A stretch of DNA of 64,000 nt from JAMHWF01 sp048500255 (GTDB taxonomy: Bacteria > Pseudomonadota > Gammaproteobacteria > Burkholderiales > Burkholderiaceae_C): positions 1-64,000 of the forward strand of contig JASNYH010000001.1 in NCBI GenBank assembly GCA_048500255.1. The letters are read 5' to 3'. The translations under genes and the position numbers were made by a program. The notes below the pieces were generated by a model, which had not been told where the DNA came from, searched no databases, and saw only the letters and a list, made by a program, of their open reading frames with translations. Of this stretch, positions 9,553 to 18,238 are shown piece by piece (the stretch's first letter is position 1; every line of letters begins with the position of its first letter).

Positions 9553-10698
9553 ATGAAGCATCTATCGCACCTCGCCGCTGCAACGCTGGCGCTGGCCTGC
9601 AGCGCCGCCTTCGCCGACATCAACGTCGGCGTCACGGTGTCGGCCACCGGCCCGGCCGCCTCGCTCGGCATTCCCGAGAAGAACACGATCGCGTTGATGC
9701 CCAAGACGATCGCCGGCCAGAAGGTCAACTACATCGTGCTCGACGACGCCAGCGACACGACGACGGCCGTGACCAACACGCGCAAGCTGATCACGGAAAA
9801 CAAGGTCGACGTCGTGCTCGGCTCGACCGTGACGCCGAACTCGCTGGCGATGATCGACGTCGTGGCCGAGAACCAGGTGCCGATGATTTCGATGGCCGCT
9901 TCGGCCCGCATCGTCGAGCCGGTCGACGCCAAGAAGCGCTGGGTCTTCAAGACGCCGCAGAACGACATCATGATGTCGCTGGCGATCACGACGCACATGT
10001 CCAACGCCGGCGTCAAGACGGTCGGCTTCATCGGCTTTGCCGACGCCTACGGCGAGGGCTGGTTCGGCGAGTTCAACAAGGCCGCCGGCCTGAAGAACCT
10101 GCAGATCGTCGCCAGCGAACGCTATGCGCGCACCGACACCACGGTGACGGCGCAGGTGCTCAAGCTGATGACCGCCAAGCCCGACGCGATCCTGATCGCC
10201 GGTTCGGGCACGCCGGCGGCGCTGCCGCAGAAGACGCTGGTCGAGCGCGGCTACCAGGGCAAGATCTACCAGACGCACGGCGTCGCCAACGCCGACTTCC
10301 TGCGCGTCGGCGGCAAGGATCTCGAAGGCACGTTCCTGCCGGCCGGTCCGGTGCTCGTCGCCGATCAGCTGCCGGCCAGCCATCCGGTGAAGAAATCGGC
10401 GCTCGCCTACATCCAGGCCTACGAGGCGGCGCACGGCAAGGGCAGCGTCTCGACGTTCGGCGCGCACGCGTGGGACGCCGGCCTGCTGATGACCGCCGCG
10501 GTGCCGGTGGCGCTGAAGAAGGCGCAGCCCGGCACGCCGCAGTTCCGCGCCGCGCTGCGCGACGCGCTCGAGGGGATCAAGGAACTGCCCGGCGCGCACG
10601 GCATCTTCAACATGTCGCCGACCGACCATCTCGGACTCGACCAGCGTGCCTACGTGATGGTCAAGATCGAGAAGGGCGGCTGGAAGTACCAGCCCTGA
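9553..10698 (+). CDS. Branched-chain-amino-acid-type ABC transporter substrate-binding protein
   Basis: A 381-residue LivK-like periplasmic binding protein with a clear signal peptide (MKHLSHLAAATLALACSAAFA). The mature part begins DINVGVTVSATGPAASLGIPEKN, typical of type-1 binding proteins of the HAAT family. No permease or ATPase genes accompany it in the window. Its position between paaR and paaZ suggests it binds phenylacetate or a related aromatic acid and works with a transporter encoded elsewhere. The start is taken at the signal-peptide Met because the longer frame adds a non-signal leader. Confidence 0.85.
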   Translation: MKHLSHLAAATLALACSAAFADINVGVTVSATGPAASLGIPEKNTIALMPKTIAGQKVNYIVLDDASDTTTAVTNTRKLITENKVDVVLGSTVTPNSLAMIDVVAENQVPMISMAASARIVEPVDAKKRWVFKTPQNDIMMSLAITTHMSNAGVKTVGFIGFADAYGEGWFGEFNKAAGLKNLQIVASERYARTDTTVTAQVLKLMTAKPDAILIAGSGTPAALPQKTLVERGYQGKIYQTHGVANADFLRVGGKDLEGTFLPAGPVLVADQLPASHPVKKSALAYIQAYEAAHGKGSVSTFGAHAWDAGLLMTAAVPVALKKAQPGTPQFRAALRDALEGIKELPGAHGIFNMSPTDHLGLDQRAYVMVKIEKGGWKYQP

Positions 10699-10742
10699 CC
10701 GCTCGCCGAGCCGCCGGCAGTGCGGCCGGCGGCCGACGACGC

Positions 10743-10784
10743 GGGGCGAGGCCGGCGCGCGCCGGCCTCGCCCCATTTCTTTTT
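10743..10784 (+). terminator. Intrinsic terminator or attenuator before paaZ
   Basis: A perfect 32-nt palindrome (arm GGGGCGAGGCCGGCGC plus its exact complement, 10743-10774) is followed by a T-rich stretch (ATTTCTTTTT). It lies 45 bp after the binding-protein gene, and the stretch ends only 14 nt before the paaZ ATG at 10799. No promoter fits between the hairpin and paaZ. Confidence 0.8.
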
Positions 10785-10798
10785 GAGGATCGCAAGCC

Positions 10799-12853
10799 AT
10801 GACGACGACGCCCCTCCTGCAGAGCTGGATCGCCGACCGCTGGATCGGCGCGCAGCCGGCCGGCGCGCTGCGCAGCGCCGTCGACGGCCGCCCCGTCGCG
10901 CACACGCACGCCGAGCGCATCGACTTCGGCGAGGCGCTCGCGCACGCGCGCGAGGTCGGCGTGCCGGCGCTGCTGGCGCTCGACTTCCAGCAGCGCGCGG
11001 CGCGGCTGAAGGCGCTCGCCAAGTTCCTCGTCGAGCGCAAGGAGGCTCTGTACGCCGTGTCGGCGCACACCGGCGCGACGCGCGCCGACGGCTGGATCGA
11101 CATCGAGGGCGGCAGCGGCACGCTGTTCGCGTATGCCGGCGTCGGCGCCAACGAGCTGCCTTCGGGCAACCTGCTGCACGAAGGGCCCGCCGTGCCGCTG
11201 GGCAAGAGCAACCGCTTCGCCGGCACGCACATCCTCGTGCCGCGGCGCGGCGTGGCGGTGCACATCAACGCCTTCAACTTCCCGGTCTGGGGGCTGCTGG
11301 AGAAGTTCGCGCCGAGCTTTCTGGCCGGCATGCCGTGCATCGCCAAGCCGGCGACCGCGACCTCGTACCTGACGGAAGCGCTGGTGCGGCTGATCGCCGA
11401 ATCGGGTCTGCTGCCCGTGGGCAGCCTGCAGCTCGTGATCGGCTCGACGGGCGACCTGCTCGACCGCCTCGACGGGCAGGACGTCGTCACCTTCACCGGC
11501 TCGGCCGACACGGCGGCCAAGTTGCGCGTGCATCCGAACCTGGTGCGCCAGTCGGTGCCGTTCAATGCCGAGGCCGACTCGCTCAACTGCGCCATCCTCG
11601 CGCCCGACGTGGCGGAGGACGACGAGGAGTTCGACCTCTACGTCAAGGAGGTCGCGCGCGAGATGACGGTCAAGGCAGGCCAGAAGTGCACCGCGATCCG
11701 CCGCGCCATCGTGCCGCGGCGCCACCTCGCGGCGGTCACGGCGCGTCTGAAGGCGCGGCTCGCGAAGACGGTGGTCGGCGACCCGGGGCGCGACGACGTG
11801 CGCATGGGCGCGCTGGCGTCGCATGCGCAGCGCGACGACGTCGCCGAGCGCGTCGCCGCGCTGCGCGCGGGCGCCGACGTGGTACTCGGCAACGACGATG
11901 GCTTCGCGCCGGTGGGCGAGGGCGTCGGCGGCGGCGCCTTTTTCGCACCGACGCTGCTCGTCGCGCGCGACGCCCATACGCACGCGGCGCACGACATCGA
12001 GGCCTTCGGCCCGGTGAGCACGCTGATGGCCTACGACGACCTCGACGAGGCGCTCGCGCTCGCCGCGCGCGGGCGCGGCAGTCTGGTCGCGACGCTGGTG
12101 ACGAAGGAGCCGGCGACGGCGGCGCACGCGATCCCGATCGCCGCCGCGCACCACGGCCGGCTGCTCGTGCTCGACCGCGTCGCCGCGGCCGAGTCGACGG
12201 GCCACGGCTCGCCGCTGCCGATGTTGAAGCACGGCGGTCCGGGCCGCGCCGGCGGCGGCGAGGAGTTGGGCGGCGTGCGCGCCGTCAAGCACTTCCTGCA
12301 GCGTGCCGCGGTGCAGGGCGCGCCGACGATGCTCGCCGCCGTGACGGGCGAGCACGTGCGCGGCGCGGCGGTGCGCGATTCGGAGGTGCATCCGTTCCGC
12401 AAGCACTTCGAGGATCTCGCGATCGGCGACTCGCTGCTGACGCACCGCCGCACCGTGAGCGAGGCCGACATCGTCGCCTTCGGCGGCATCTCGGGCGACT
12501 ACTTCTACATGCACTTCGACGCCATCGCGGCGCAGGACAGTGCCTTCGGCCAGCGCATCGCGCACGGCTACTTCGTGCTGTCGGCGGCGGCCGGCCTCTT
12601 CGTCTGGCCGGCGCCCGGCCCGGTGCTCGCCAACTACGGCCTCGACACGCTGCGCTTCGTCAAGCCGGTGGCCATCGGCGACACGATCCGCGCGCGGCTC
12701 ACCGCCAAGCGCAAGACGGAACGCGGCCGCGCCGACGCCAAGGGCCAGGGGCAGGGCGTCGTCGCGTGGGACGTCGAGGTGACGAATCAGCACGACGAAC
12801 TCGTCGCGAGCTACGACATCCTGACGCTGGTGGCCAAGCGCCCGGCCGGTTGA
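10799..12853 (+). CDS. paaZ: PaaZ, bifunctional oxepin-CoA hydrolase / semialdehyde dehydrogenase
   Basis: A 684-residue fusion. Residues ~1-515 are an aldehyde dehydrogenase (VHINAFNFPVWGLLEKFAP; VTFTGSADTAAKLR; catalytic Cys in KAGQKCTAIRRAIVP). Residues ~530-684 are a MaoC-like hydratase (FGGISGDYFYMHFD; IAHGYFVLSAAAGLF). The hydratase half opens the oxepin-CoA ring. The dehydrogenase half oxidises the reactive aldehyde to 3-oxo-5,6-dehydrosuberyl-CoA. The length matches the full fusion form. The gene follows a strong hairpin, so how it is transcribed is unclear. Confidence 0.95.
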   Translation: MTTTPLLQSWIADRWIGAQPAGALRSAVDGRPVAHTHAERIDFGEALAHAREVGVPALLALDFQQRAARLKALAKFLVERKEALYAVSAHTGATRADGWIDIEGGSGTLFAYAGVGANELPSGNLLHEGPAVPLGKSNRFAGTHILVPRRGVAVHINAFNFPVWGLLEKFAPSFLAGMPCIAKPATATSYLTEALVRLIAESGLLPVGSLQLVIGSTGDLLDRLDGQDVVTFTGSADTAAKLRVHPNLVRQSVPFNAEADSLNCAILAPDVAEDDEEFDLYVKEVAREMTVKAGQKCTAIRRAIVPRRHLAAVTARLKARLAKTVVGDPGRDDVRMGALASHAQRDDVAERVAALRAGADVVLGNDDGFAPVGEGVGGGAFFAPTLLVARDAHTHAAHDIEAFGPVSTLMAYDDLDEALALAARGRGSLVATLVTKEPATAAHAIPIAAAHHGRLLVLDRVAAAESTGHGSPLPMLKHGGPGRAGGGEELGGVRAVKHFLQRAAVQGAPTMLAAVTGEHVRGAAVRDSEVHPFRKHFEDLAIGDSLLTHRRTVSEADIVAFGGISGDYFYMHFDAIAAQDSAFGQRIAHGYFVLSAAAGLFVWPAPGPVLANYGLDTLRFVKPVAIGDTIRARLTAKRKTERGRADAKGQGQGVVAWDVEVTNQHDELVASYDILTLVAKRPAG

Positions 12854-12895
12854 ACACGGCCTCGCCAGCCGCCATGTACCGGCTCGTCGTCGGCA

Positions 12896-14245
12896 TCAGG
12901 CTCGGCGTCGCGTCCGAGGCGCTCTGGAACGGGTGACCCGCCACACGATGTTGCCCACGTCGTCGGCCACGAGCAGCGCGCCGCGTCCGTCGATCGCCAC
13001 GCCGACCGGGCGGCCGCGGGCCCGGCCTTCGGCGTCGAGGAAGTCGGTCAGCACGTCGCGCGGCAGGCCGTCGGGGCGTTCGCCGGCGAAGGGCACGAAG
13101 ACGACCTTGTAGCCGCTCGGCGGCTTGCGGTTCCACGAGCCGTGCAGGCCGATGAACATGCCGCTGGCCCACGCGGCGCCGAGCTGCTGGCCCTGCGCCG
13201 ATGCGAGGCCGAGCGCTGCCGTGTGCGGGCCCAGCGCATAGTCGGGCACGACGGCGCGCGCGACGAGGTCGGGGCGCTGTGGCTGCACGCGCGCGTCGAC
13301 GTGGCCGCCGTACCAGCTGTAGGGCCAGCCGTAGAAGGCGCCGTCGCGCACCGAGGTCAGGTAGTCGGGCACGAGGTCGCTGCCGATCTCGTCGCGCTCG
13401 TTGACCACGGTCCACAGCGCGCCGCCGCCGCTCCACGCCATGCCGTTGGGGTTGCGCAGGCCGCTCGCGTAGAGGCGCTGGCGTCCGCTCGCGGCGTCGA
13501 CCTCCCAGATCGCCGCGCGGCCTTCCTCGTCCTGCATGCCGTGCTCGGCGACGTTGCTGTTGGAGCCCACCGTCACGTAGAGCCGGCGGCCGTCGCGGCT
13601 CGCGATCACGTTCTTCGTCCAGTGGTGATTGCGCGGCGCGGCGGGCAGGTCGACGACCTTGGTGCCGGGAGTCTCGATGCGCGTCGCTCCCGGCGAGTAG
13701 GCGAAGCGCATCAGCGCGTCGGCATTGGCGACGTAGAGGTCCTCGCCGACCAGCGCCATGCCGAACGGCGAGTTCAGCTGGTCGAGGAACACGCTGCGTG
13801 TCTCGGCGACGCCGTCGCCGTCGGTGTCGCGCAGCAGCGTGATGCGGTTCGCGCTCGGCGTGGCGGCGCCGGCGCGCTTCATCATCAGCTTCATCGCCCA
13901 GGCACGCAGTCCGCTGCCTTCTCGCGGCGGCGCATTCGTCTCGGCGACGAGCACGTCGCCGTTGGGCAGCACGTGCAGCCAGCGCGGGTGGTCGAGCCCC
14001 TCGGCGTAGCGCGTGACGGCCAGCCCCGCGGCCGGCGTCGGCGCCGCGCCGGCCGGCCAGCCGACGGCCTTGGCGATCTGCACCGTCGGAATGCGCTCGG
14101 GGCGTGGCTCCGGCAGCTGCGGCTGCGGCCCGGTGCCGGCCTCGACCGGCAGGCGCGCCATGTCGCCGCAGCCGGCGACTGCGACGACGGCGGCGCAGGC
14201 GGCGAGGGCGCGGGCAAGGCAGGCGTGCGACGACGTCGGCGACAT
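12896..14245 (-). CDS. PQQ-type sugar dehydrogenase-like lipoprotein (L-sorbosone dehydrogenase family)
   Basis: A 449-residue exported beta-propeller protein. The signal peptide ends in a lipobox (AVVAVAGC), so it is probably a lipoprotein. Family features are GLDHPRWLHVLPNGDVLVAETN, a calcium-type DTDGDGVAE, NSPFGMALVGEDLYVAN, GLRNPNGMAW and HGSWNRKPPSGYKVVFVPF. Relatives are PQQ-dependent sugar or sorbosone dehydrogenases, but many have no proven substrate. The start at 14245 is chosen because it begins the signal peptide and follows a GGAG site. It is convergent with paaZ and divergent from the CBS gene. Confidence 0.85.
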   Translation of the reverse strand: MSPTSSHACLARALAACAAVVAVAGCGDMARLPVEAGTGPQPQLPEPRPERIPTVQIAKAVGWPAGAAPTPAAGLAVTRYAEGLDHPRWLHVLPNGDVLVAETNAPPREGSGLRAWAMKLMMKRAGAATPSANRITLLRDTDGDGVAETRSVFLDQLNSPFGMALVGEDLYVANADALMRFAYSPGATRIETPGTKVVDLPAAPRNHHWTKNVIASRDGRRLYVTVGSNSNVAEHGMQDEEGRAAIWEVDAASGRQRLYASGLRNPNGMAWSGGGALWTVVNERDEIGSDLVPDYLTSVRDGAFYGWPYSWYGGHVDARVQPQRPDLVARAVVPDYALGPHTAALGLASAQGQQLGAAWASGMFIGLHGSWNRKPPSGYKVVFVPFAGERPDGLPRDVLTDFLDAEGRARGRPVGVAIDGRGALLVADDVGNIVWRVTRSRAPRTRRRA

Positions 14246-14334
14246 GGCGGATCTCCTCGGAGGATGGGGGCACGGCACCCGGGTACGGCGGTTGCTCAAG
14301 CGCCGCGAAGGCAGGCAACGGACAGGAGGATTCC

Positions 14335-14778
14335 ATGCCGACGGTAGCCGACATCATGACCCGCTGCGTCGAAGTGGTCACGCCCGACGACACGCTGCAA
14401 CACGCAGCGCGCCGCATGGACGAGCTGGGCGTCGGGTCGATGCCGGTGTGCGCCGGCGGCGAGCTGGTGGGCATCGTGACGGACCGCGACATCACGGTGC
14501 GCGCCACGGCCGCCGGCACGCCGCCCGCGCAGGCGCGCGTGCGCGACGCGATGACGCAGCGCCCGCTGACCTGCGCGCCGCAGCAGCCGGCCGACGAGGC
14601 GGCGCGCCTGATGGCCGAGATCCAGGTGCGCCGCCTGCCCGTCGTCGACGCGGGCGGCGCGCTGGTGGGCATCGTGTCGCTCGGCGACCTGGCGACGCGC
14701 CAGGCGCGCGCCGACATCGACGACGCGCTGCGCGCGATCTCGACGCCGACGCCGCCGGCGCGCGTCGCCCCCGCATGA
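14335..14778 (+). CDS. CBS-domain pair protein
   Basis: A 147-residue protein made almost entirely of two CBS motifs (residues ~8-55, ending VGIVTDRDITVRA, and ~70-125, ending VGIVSLGDLATRQ). Stand-alone CBS pairs bind adenine nucleotides and act as energy or stress sensors for a partner. The start follows CAGGAGG. It is divergent from the PQQ gene. No partner is identified. Confidence 0.85.
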   Translation: MPTVADIMTRCVEVVTPDDTLQHAARRMDELGVGSMPVCAGGELVGIVTDRDITVRATAAGTPPAQARVRDAMTQRPLTCAPQQPADEAARLMAEIQVRRLPVVDAGGALVGIVSLGDLATRQARADIDDALRAISTPTPPARVAPA

Positions 14779-14840
14779 GTCCGGCCTCGCGCGCCCTGCA
14801 GACCCCCGGGCCTGCGTAGCGCGGACCAGCCCTGCTCGTC

Positions 14841-16292
14841 GTGCCCGCCGCCGATGCCGCCGCCACGCTGCTCGACGACGGGCCGCTGGCCGCACTGACG
14901 TTCGACGCCGCACCGCCGCATCGGCTGCGCGACGCCACGCCGAGCCTGTGGCGGCTGCGCGGCGACGCGGCCGCGCCGTCGCAGGGCGCGCGGCTCGACG
15001 AGGTGCTGCACGCCGACGACGCGCGCGCCGTGCTTGCGGCCCGCGGCGACACGCCGTTGCGCGTGCGCATTCTGCGCGCCGACGGCAGCGCCGCGCGCGA
15101 CTGCCTCGCCGTGCACCGCATCGACGTCGGCGGCGCGCTGCACCGCCTGCAGCTCGTCGACGCCGACTGGCTCTCGCGCAGCGGCTGGCCCGCCGCCGTC
15201 GACGGCGCGCGGCTGGCGCGCTCGCTCGAGCGTGCGCGCGCGGCGCAGCGCTTCCTGCAGGTGCTGCAGCACGTGACGGAGCTGCTGCAGGCCTGCGACG
15301 GCGTCGTCGCGGCCGGGCGCGTCGTCGCCGACGCCGGCCCGCGCCTGTTCCCGGGTTGGGACGGCGCGCTCACGCAGGCCGATGCGGCCGGCGCGATGAC
15401 GCCGCTCGCCGCCTGGGGCGACGCGGCCCGCGTGGCGGCCGACGCGCCGGCGCGCGAAGACGACTGCTGGGCCGTGCGGCTGCGCCGGCCTTATGCGGGC
15501 GGCGCACGCGCCACCCCCGCGGCGCGCGCGCCGCGTTGCGCGCACTTCGGCGGCAACGGCGCCGCGGCCGACGGCAGTCCTGCGCCCGCCGCCGCCGTGC
15601 ACACGCTGTGCGTGCCGCTGCCGGCCGACGCCGAGCGCGCCGCGGCGCTGCACCTCGCGACGCGCAGCGACGTCGACGAAGCCGAGCGCCGCACCATCGC
15701 CTGGAGCGCCGAGGCGCTGGCGGGCACACTCGGGCTCACGCTGGCCAACCTGCGGCTGCGCGAATCGCTGCGCGAGCAGGCGCTGCGCGACGCGCTGACG
15801 GGCCTGTTCAACCGCCGCCACTTCGACGACGCGCTGCATCACGAATCGAGCCGCGCCGAGCGCACCGGCGAGCCGCTGACGCTGGCGCTGCTCGACATCG
15901 ACCACTTCAAGGCCTACAACGACGAGCACGGCCACGAAGCCGGCGACGCCGTGCTGCGCGCCGTCGCGGCGCAGCTGCAGCGCTTCGGCCGCGCCTACGA
16001 CGTCGCCTGCCGCATCGGCGGCGAGGAGCTCGCCGTGCTGATGCCGCGCGCCGCGCTCGCCGAGGCGCGCGCGCGCCTCGAGCAGCTGCGCGCGCGCGTC
16101 GCGGCGCAGCCGGTGCAGCACCGTGGCGCGGCGCTGCCGCCCGTCACGGTGTCGATCGGCATCGCCGCGCTGGCGCAGCCGCCGGGCACGCGCGCCGACC
16201 TGCTGCGCCGCGCCGACGTGGCGCTCTATGCCGCCAAGCACGGCGGCCGCGATCGCGTCGCCGTGTGGAGCGAGGTGATGGACGACCCTTGA
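14841..16292 (+). CDS. Diguanylate cyclase with GGEEL active site
   Basis: A 483-residue protein starting at GTG. Residues ~1-300 look like PAS- and GAF-type sensory regions without clear membrane segments. The C-terminal ~170 residues are a GGDEF domain (ALRDALTGLFNRRHFDDAL; LLDIDHFKAYND; active loop RIGGEELAVLMP; VTVSIGIAAL). GGEEL is a permitted variant of GGDEF, so the enzyme probably makes cyclic di-GMP in the cytoplasm. The signal sensed is unknown. It ends at a hairpin facing the convergent Bug gene. Confidence 0.88.
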   Translation: MPAADAAATLLDDGPLAALTFDAAPPHRLRDATPSLWRLRGDAAAPSQGARLDEVLHADDARAVLAARGDTPLRVRILRADGSAARDCLAVHRIDVGGALHRLQLVDADWLSRSGWPAAVDGARLARSLERARAAQRFLQVLQHVTELLQACDGVVAAGRVVADAGPRLFPGWDGALTQADAAGAMTPLAAWGDAARVAADAPAREDDCWAVRLRRPYAGGARATPAARAPRCAHFGGNGAAADGSPAPAAAVHTLCVPLPADAERAAALHLATRSDVDEAERRTIAWSAEALAGTLGLTLANLRLRESLREQALRDALTGLFNRRHFDDALHHESSRAERTGEPLTLALLDIDHFKAYNDEHGHEAGDAVLRAVAAQLQRFGRAYDVACRIGGEELAVLMPRAALAEARARLEQLRARVAAQPVQHRGAALPPVTVSIGIAALAQPPGTRADLLRRADVALYAAKHGGRDRVAVWSEVMDDP

Positions 16293-16346
16293 CGCGGGCC
16301 GCCGCGCCGGGCCGCCCCAAGCCAGGCCCGCGCCCTCTCGGAGGGT

Positions 16347-16368
16347 CGCTCGCCGTACCCGGCGAGCG
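16347..16368. terminator. Hairpin between convergent genes
   Basis: CGCTCGCCG and CGGCGAGCG form a perfect 9-bp stem around a TACC loop, in the 92-bp gap between the cyclase and the Bug gene. No T-tract follows on either strand, so it may act as a bidirectional stability element or weak terminator. Confidence 0.4.
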
Positions 16369-16384
16369 GGGTGTCGTCATCCAA

Positions 16385-17368
16385 TCAACTGTCGGCGCGA
16401 TAACCCGTCGCCTGCACGATGGGGCGCCACCGTTCGTGGTCGGCACGCATCAGCGCAGCGAACTCGCGCCGGCTCAGCGTGAACGGGTCGAACTCCAGCT
16501 TCCTCAGCGCCGCGACCACCTTCGGCTGGCGCGTCGCGGCCTGAATGGCGGCATGCAATTCGTCCTGCACCGCCGTCGGCGTGCGCGACGACGCGTAGAT
16601 GCCGAAGTTCTCGCCGAGCACGAGTTCGGGATAGCCTTCGTCCTTGAAGGTCGGCACCCCGGGCAGAGTTGGGCGCGGCCGGTCTTCCGTGGAGGCCAGG
16701 ACACGCAGCTTGCCCTGCTGGTGCGGCGTCACGAGCAGGGGCAGCGTCGTCGCCAGCGCCGGCAGTGTGCCGCCCAGCACGTCGACCATGGCCGCGGCGC
16801 CGCCCCGGTAGGGGACATGGACGAACTCGAAGCCGGCCGCCTTCGCAAACATCGCGCCCATGAAGTGCATCGCGGTGCCGCTGCCCGGCGAGCCGTAGCT
16901 CGCCTTGCCGCGGTGCGCCCTGGCCCAGGCGACGAACTCCGCCAGCGTCCTGGCCGGCGTGGCGGGCCCGACCGCCAGCGCGAAGCCGAACGAACACACC
17001 GCCGCGATCGGCGCCAGATCGCGCAAGGGGTCGTACTTCAGGGTCGGGTAGACGTGCGGGAAGATCGTCGCGTTGCCACCCGGCATGAACACGAGCGTCG
17101 AGCCGTCGGCCGGCGCGCTCAGCAGCTGCTCCGTCGCCAGCCGGCCGCCGGCGCCCGTCCGGTTCTCGATCACGACGTTGAAGCCCGCGACGCGCATGGC
17201 ATCGCCGACTTCGCGCGCTACCACGTCGACGGCACCGCCGGCCTGGTAGCCGACCAGCATGCGCAGCAACCGCTTCTGCGGCCGCGCGAGCGCGGGCCAC
17301 AGCAAGGCGGCGGTGCCGACGCCGAGCGCGGCGCACGCGCGGCGGCGGGCGGGTGTCATCGAAGTCAT
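16385..17368 (-). CDS. Bug-family (TctC-like) periplasmic solute receptor
   Basis: A 327-residue protein with an export signal (MTSMTPARRRACAALGVGTA, then hydrophobic to ALARP). The Bug fold is recognisable: MLVGYQAGGAVDVVAREV, VENRTGAGG-like VIENRTGAGGRLA, GSTLVFMPGG, VHVPYRGGAAAMVDVLGG. These receptors feed tripartite tricarboxylate transporters; no TctA or TctB is nearby. It is the last gene of a minus-strand run with a Crp-like regulator, a hydrolase and a sulfatase, so a carboxylate released from or attached to a sulfated compound is a plausible ligand. The ATG at 17359 is an alternative start. Confidence 0.85.
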   Translation of the reverse strand: MTSMTPARRRACAALGVGTAALLWPALARPQKRLLRMLVGYQAGGAVDVVAREVGDAMRVAGFNVVIENRTGAGGRLATEQLLSAPADGSTLVFMPGGNATIFPHVYPTLKYDPLRDLAPIAAVCSFGFALAVGPATPARTLAEFVAWARAHRGKASYGSPGSGTAMHFMGAMFAKAAGFEFVHVPYRGGAAAMVDVLGGTLPALATTLPLLVTPHQQGKLRVLASTEDRPRPTLPGVPTFKDEGYPELVLGENFGIYASSRTPTAVQDELHAAIQAATRQPKVVAALRKLEFDPFTLSRREFAALMRADHERWRPIVQATGYRADS

Positions 17369-17423
17369 GCGGCTCGACGCCTCCGGACGGATCGTCGCCA
17401 GTGTCCGCATCGATCGGGGCGTG

Positions 17424-18176
17424 TCAGTCACCGCGGGCACATTCGGCGGCGAGCCGCGCCGCGTCGACGAACTCGATCGCTCCGCGGTGCAGCTTCAGCA
17501 TCCCGGCGCGTTCCATGCGCTTGAGCTCGTGCGAGAGCTTGGGGCGGCTCAATCCGCATCGTGCCGCCAGGTGTTCGTGCGTGACCTCGACCATCAGGCG
17601 GCCGTCGCTGCGCGGCACGGTGTCTCGCGCAATGCGCTGCAGCACGGCGCACACGCGCTCATGGACTCCGCGCTGCAGCCAACCCAGTTCCCTGGACTGC
17701 ACTTCGCGCAGGCGTTGGGCGAGCATGCGCACCACCAGCACGAGCAGGTCGCGACTCTCGAGCAGGCACTGCTCGATGTCGCCGATCGGCACCCAGCGCA
17801 CGGTGAGGACCTCTGCGGCGACGAGGTCCATGTCGATGGGCGGCGCGCCGAACAGCGCCGAACTGAGCGCCAGCTCGCCGGCCTCGAAGGTGACGGGAAT
17901 GACCTGCCGGCCCTGATCGCCGACGTGGACCCGCAGCTCGACGCGCCCCGACTCGATCACGGGCAAGTGCGTGAGGCGCTCGCCGGCCCGCGCCAGCCAC
18001 TGGCCGGCGGCCAGGGTGCGCAGCGGATAGCGTGACAGCGGCAGCGCCGGCCGCAGCAGCTCGACCAGCTGCCGGTTCAGCGCCCGGCTCGTCGCGGGGT
18101 CGATCGCTGTTCGCGGCGATGCCGCGCGGGTCTGCGGTGACTGATTCAATGGAGGCGCGACGTGGCGAAAGCGCAC
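17424..18176 (-). CDS. Crp/Fnr-family transcriptional regulator
   Basis: A 250-residue protein with a cyclic-nucleotide-binding-like N-terminal domain (RYPLRTLAAGQWLARAGERLTHLPVIESGRVEL) and a C-terminal winged helix (VTHEHLAARCGLSRPKLSHELKRMERAGML, residues ~195-225). It lacks the N-terminal Cys cluster of FNR, so it is not an Fe-S oxygen sensor. The Arg-Ser pair of cAMP binding is not obvious. It sits 55 bp upstream of the Bug gene and 62 bp downstream of the hydrolase, so it probably controls this operon. Confidence 0.85.
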   Translation of the reverse strand: MRFRHVAPPLNQSPQTRAASPRTAIDPATSRALNRQLVELLRPALPLSRYPLRTLAAGQWLARAGERLTHLPVIESGRVELRVHVGDQGRQVIPVTFEAGELALSSALFGAPPIDMDLVAAEVLTVRWVPIGDIEQCLLESRDLLVLVVRMLAQRLREVQSRELGWLQRGVHERVCAVLQRIARDTVPRSDGRLMVEVTHEHLAARCGLSRPKLSHELKRMERAGMLKLHRGAIEFVDAARLAAECARGD

Positions 18177-18238
18177 GCATTATCGGACGGCCACAGTGCG
18201 CATCCGCTCGCCGCCGGCGTGCGGCGAGCGGCCTGCGA

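Noticed and set aside
17369..17440. Overlap between the Bug receptor frame and the Crp-like gene
   Set aside because: The overlap disappears when the Bug gene starts at its signal-peptide Met (17368 or 17359). The longer leader is not a signal sequence.
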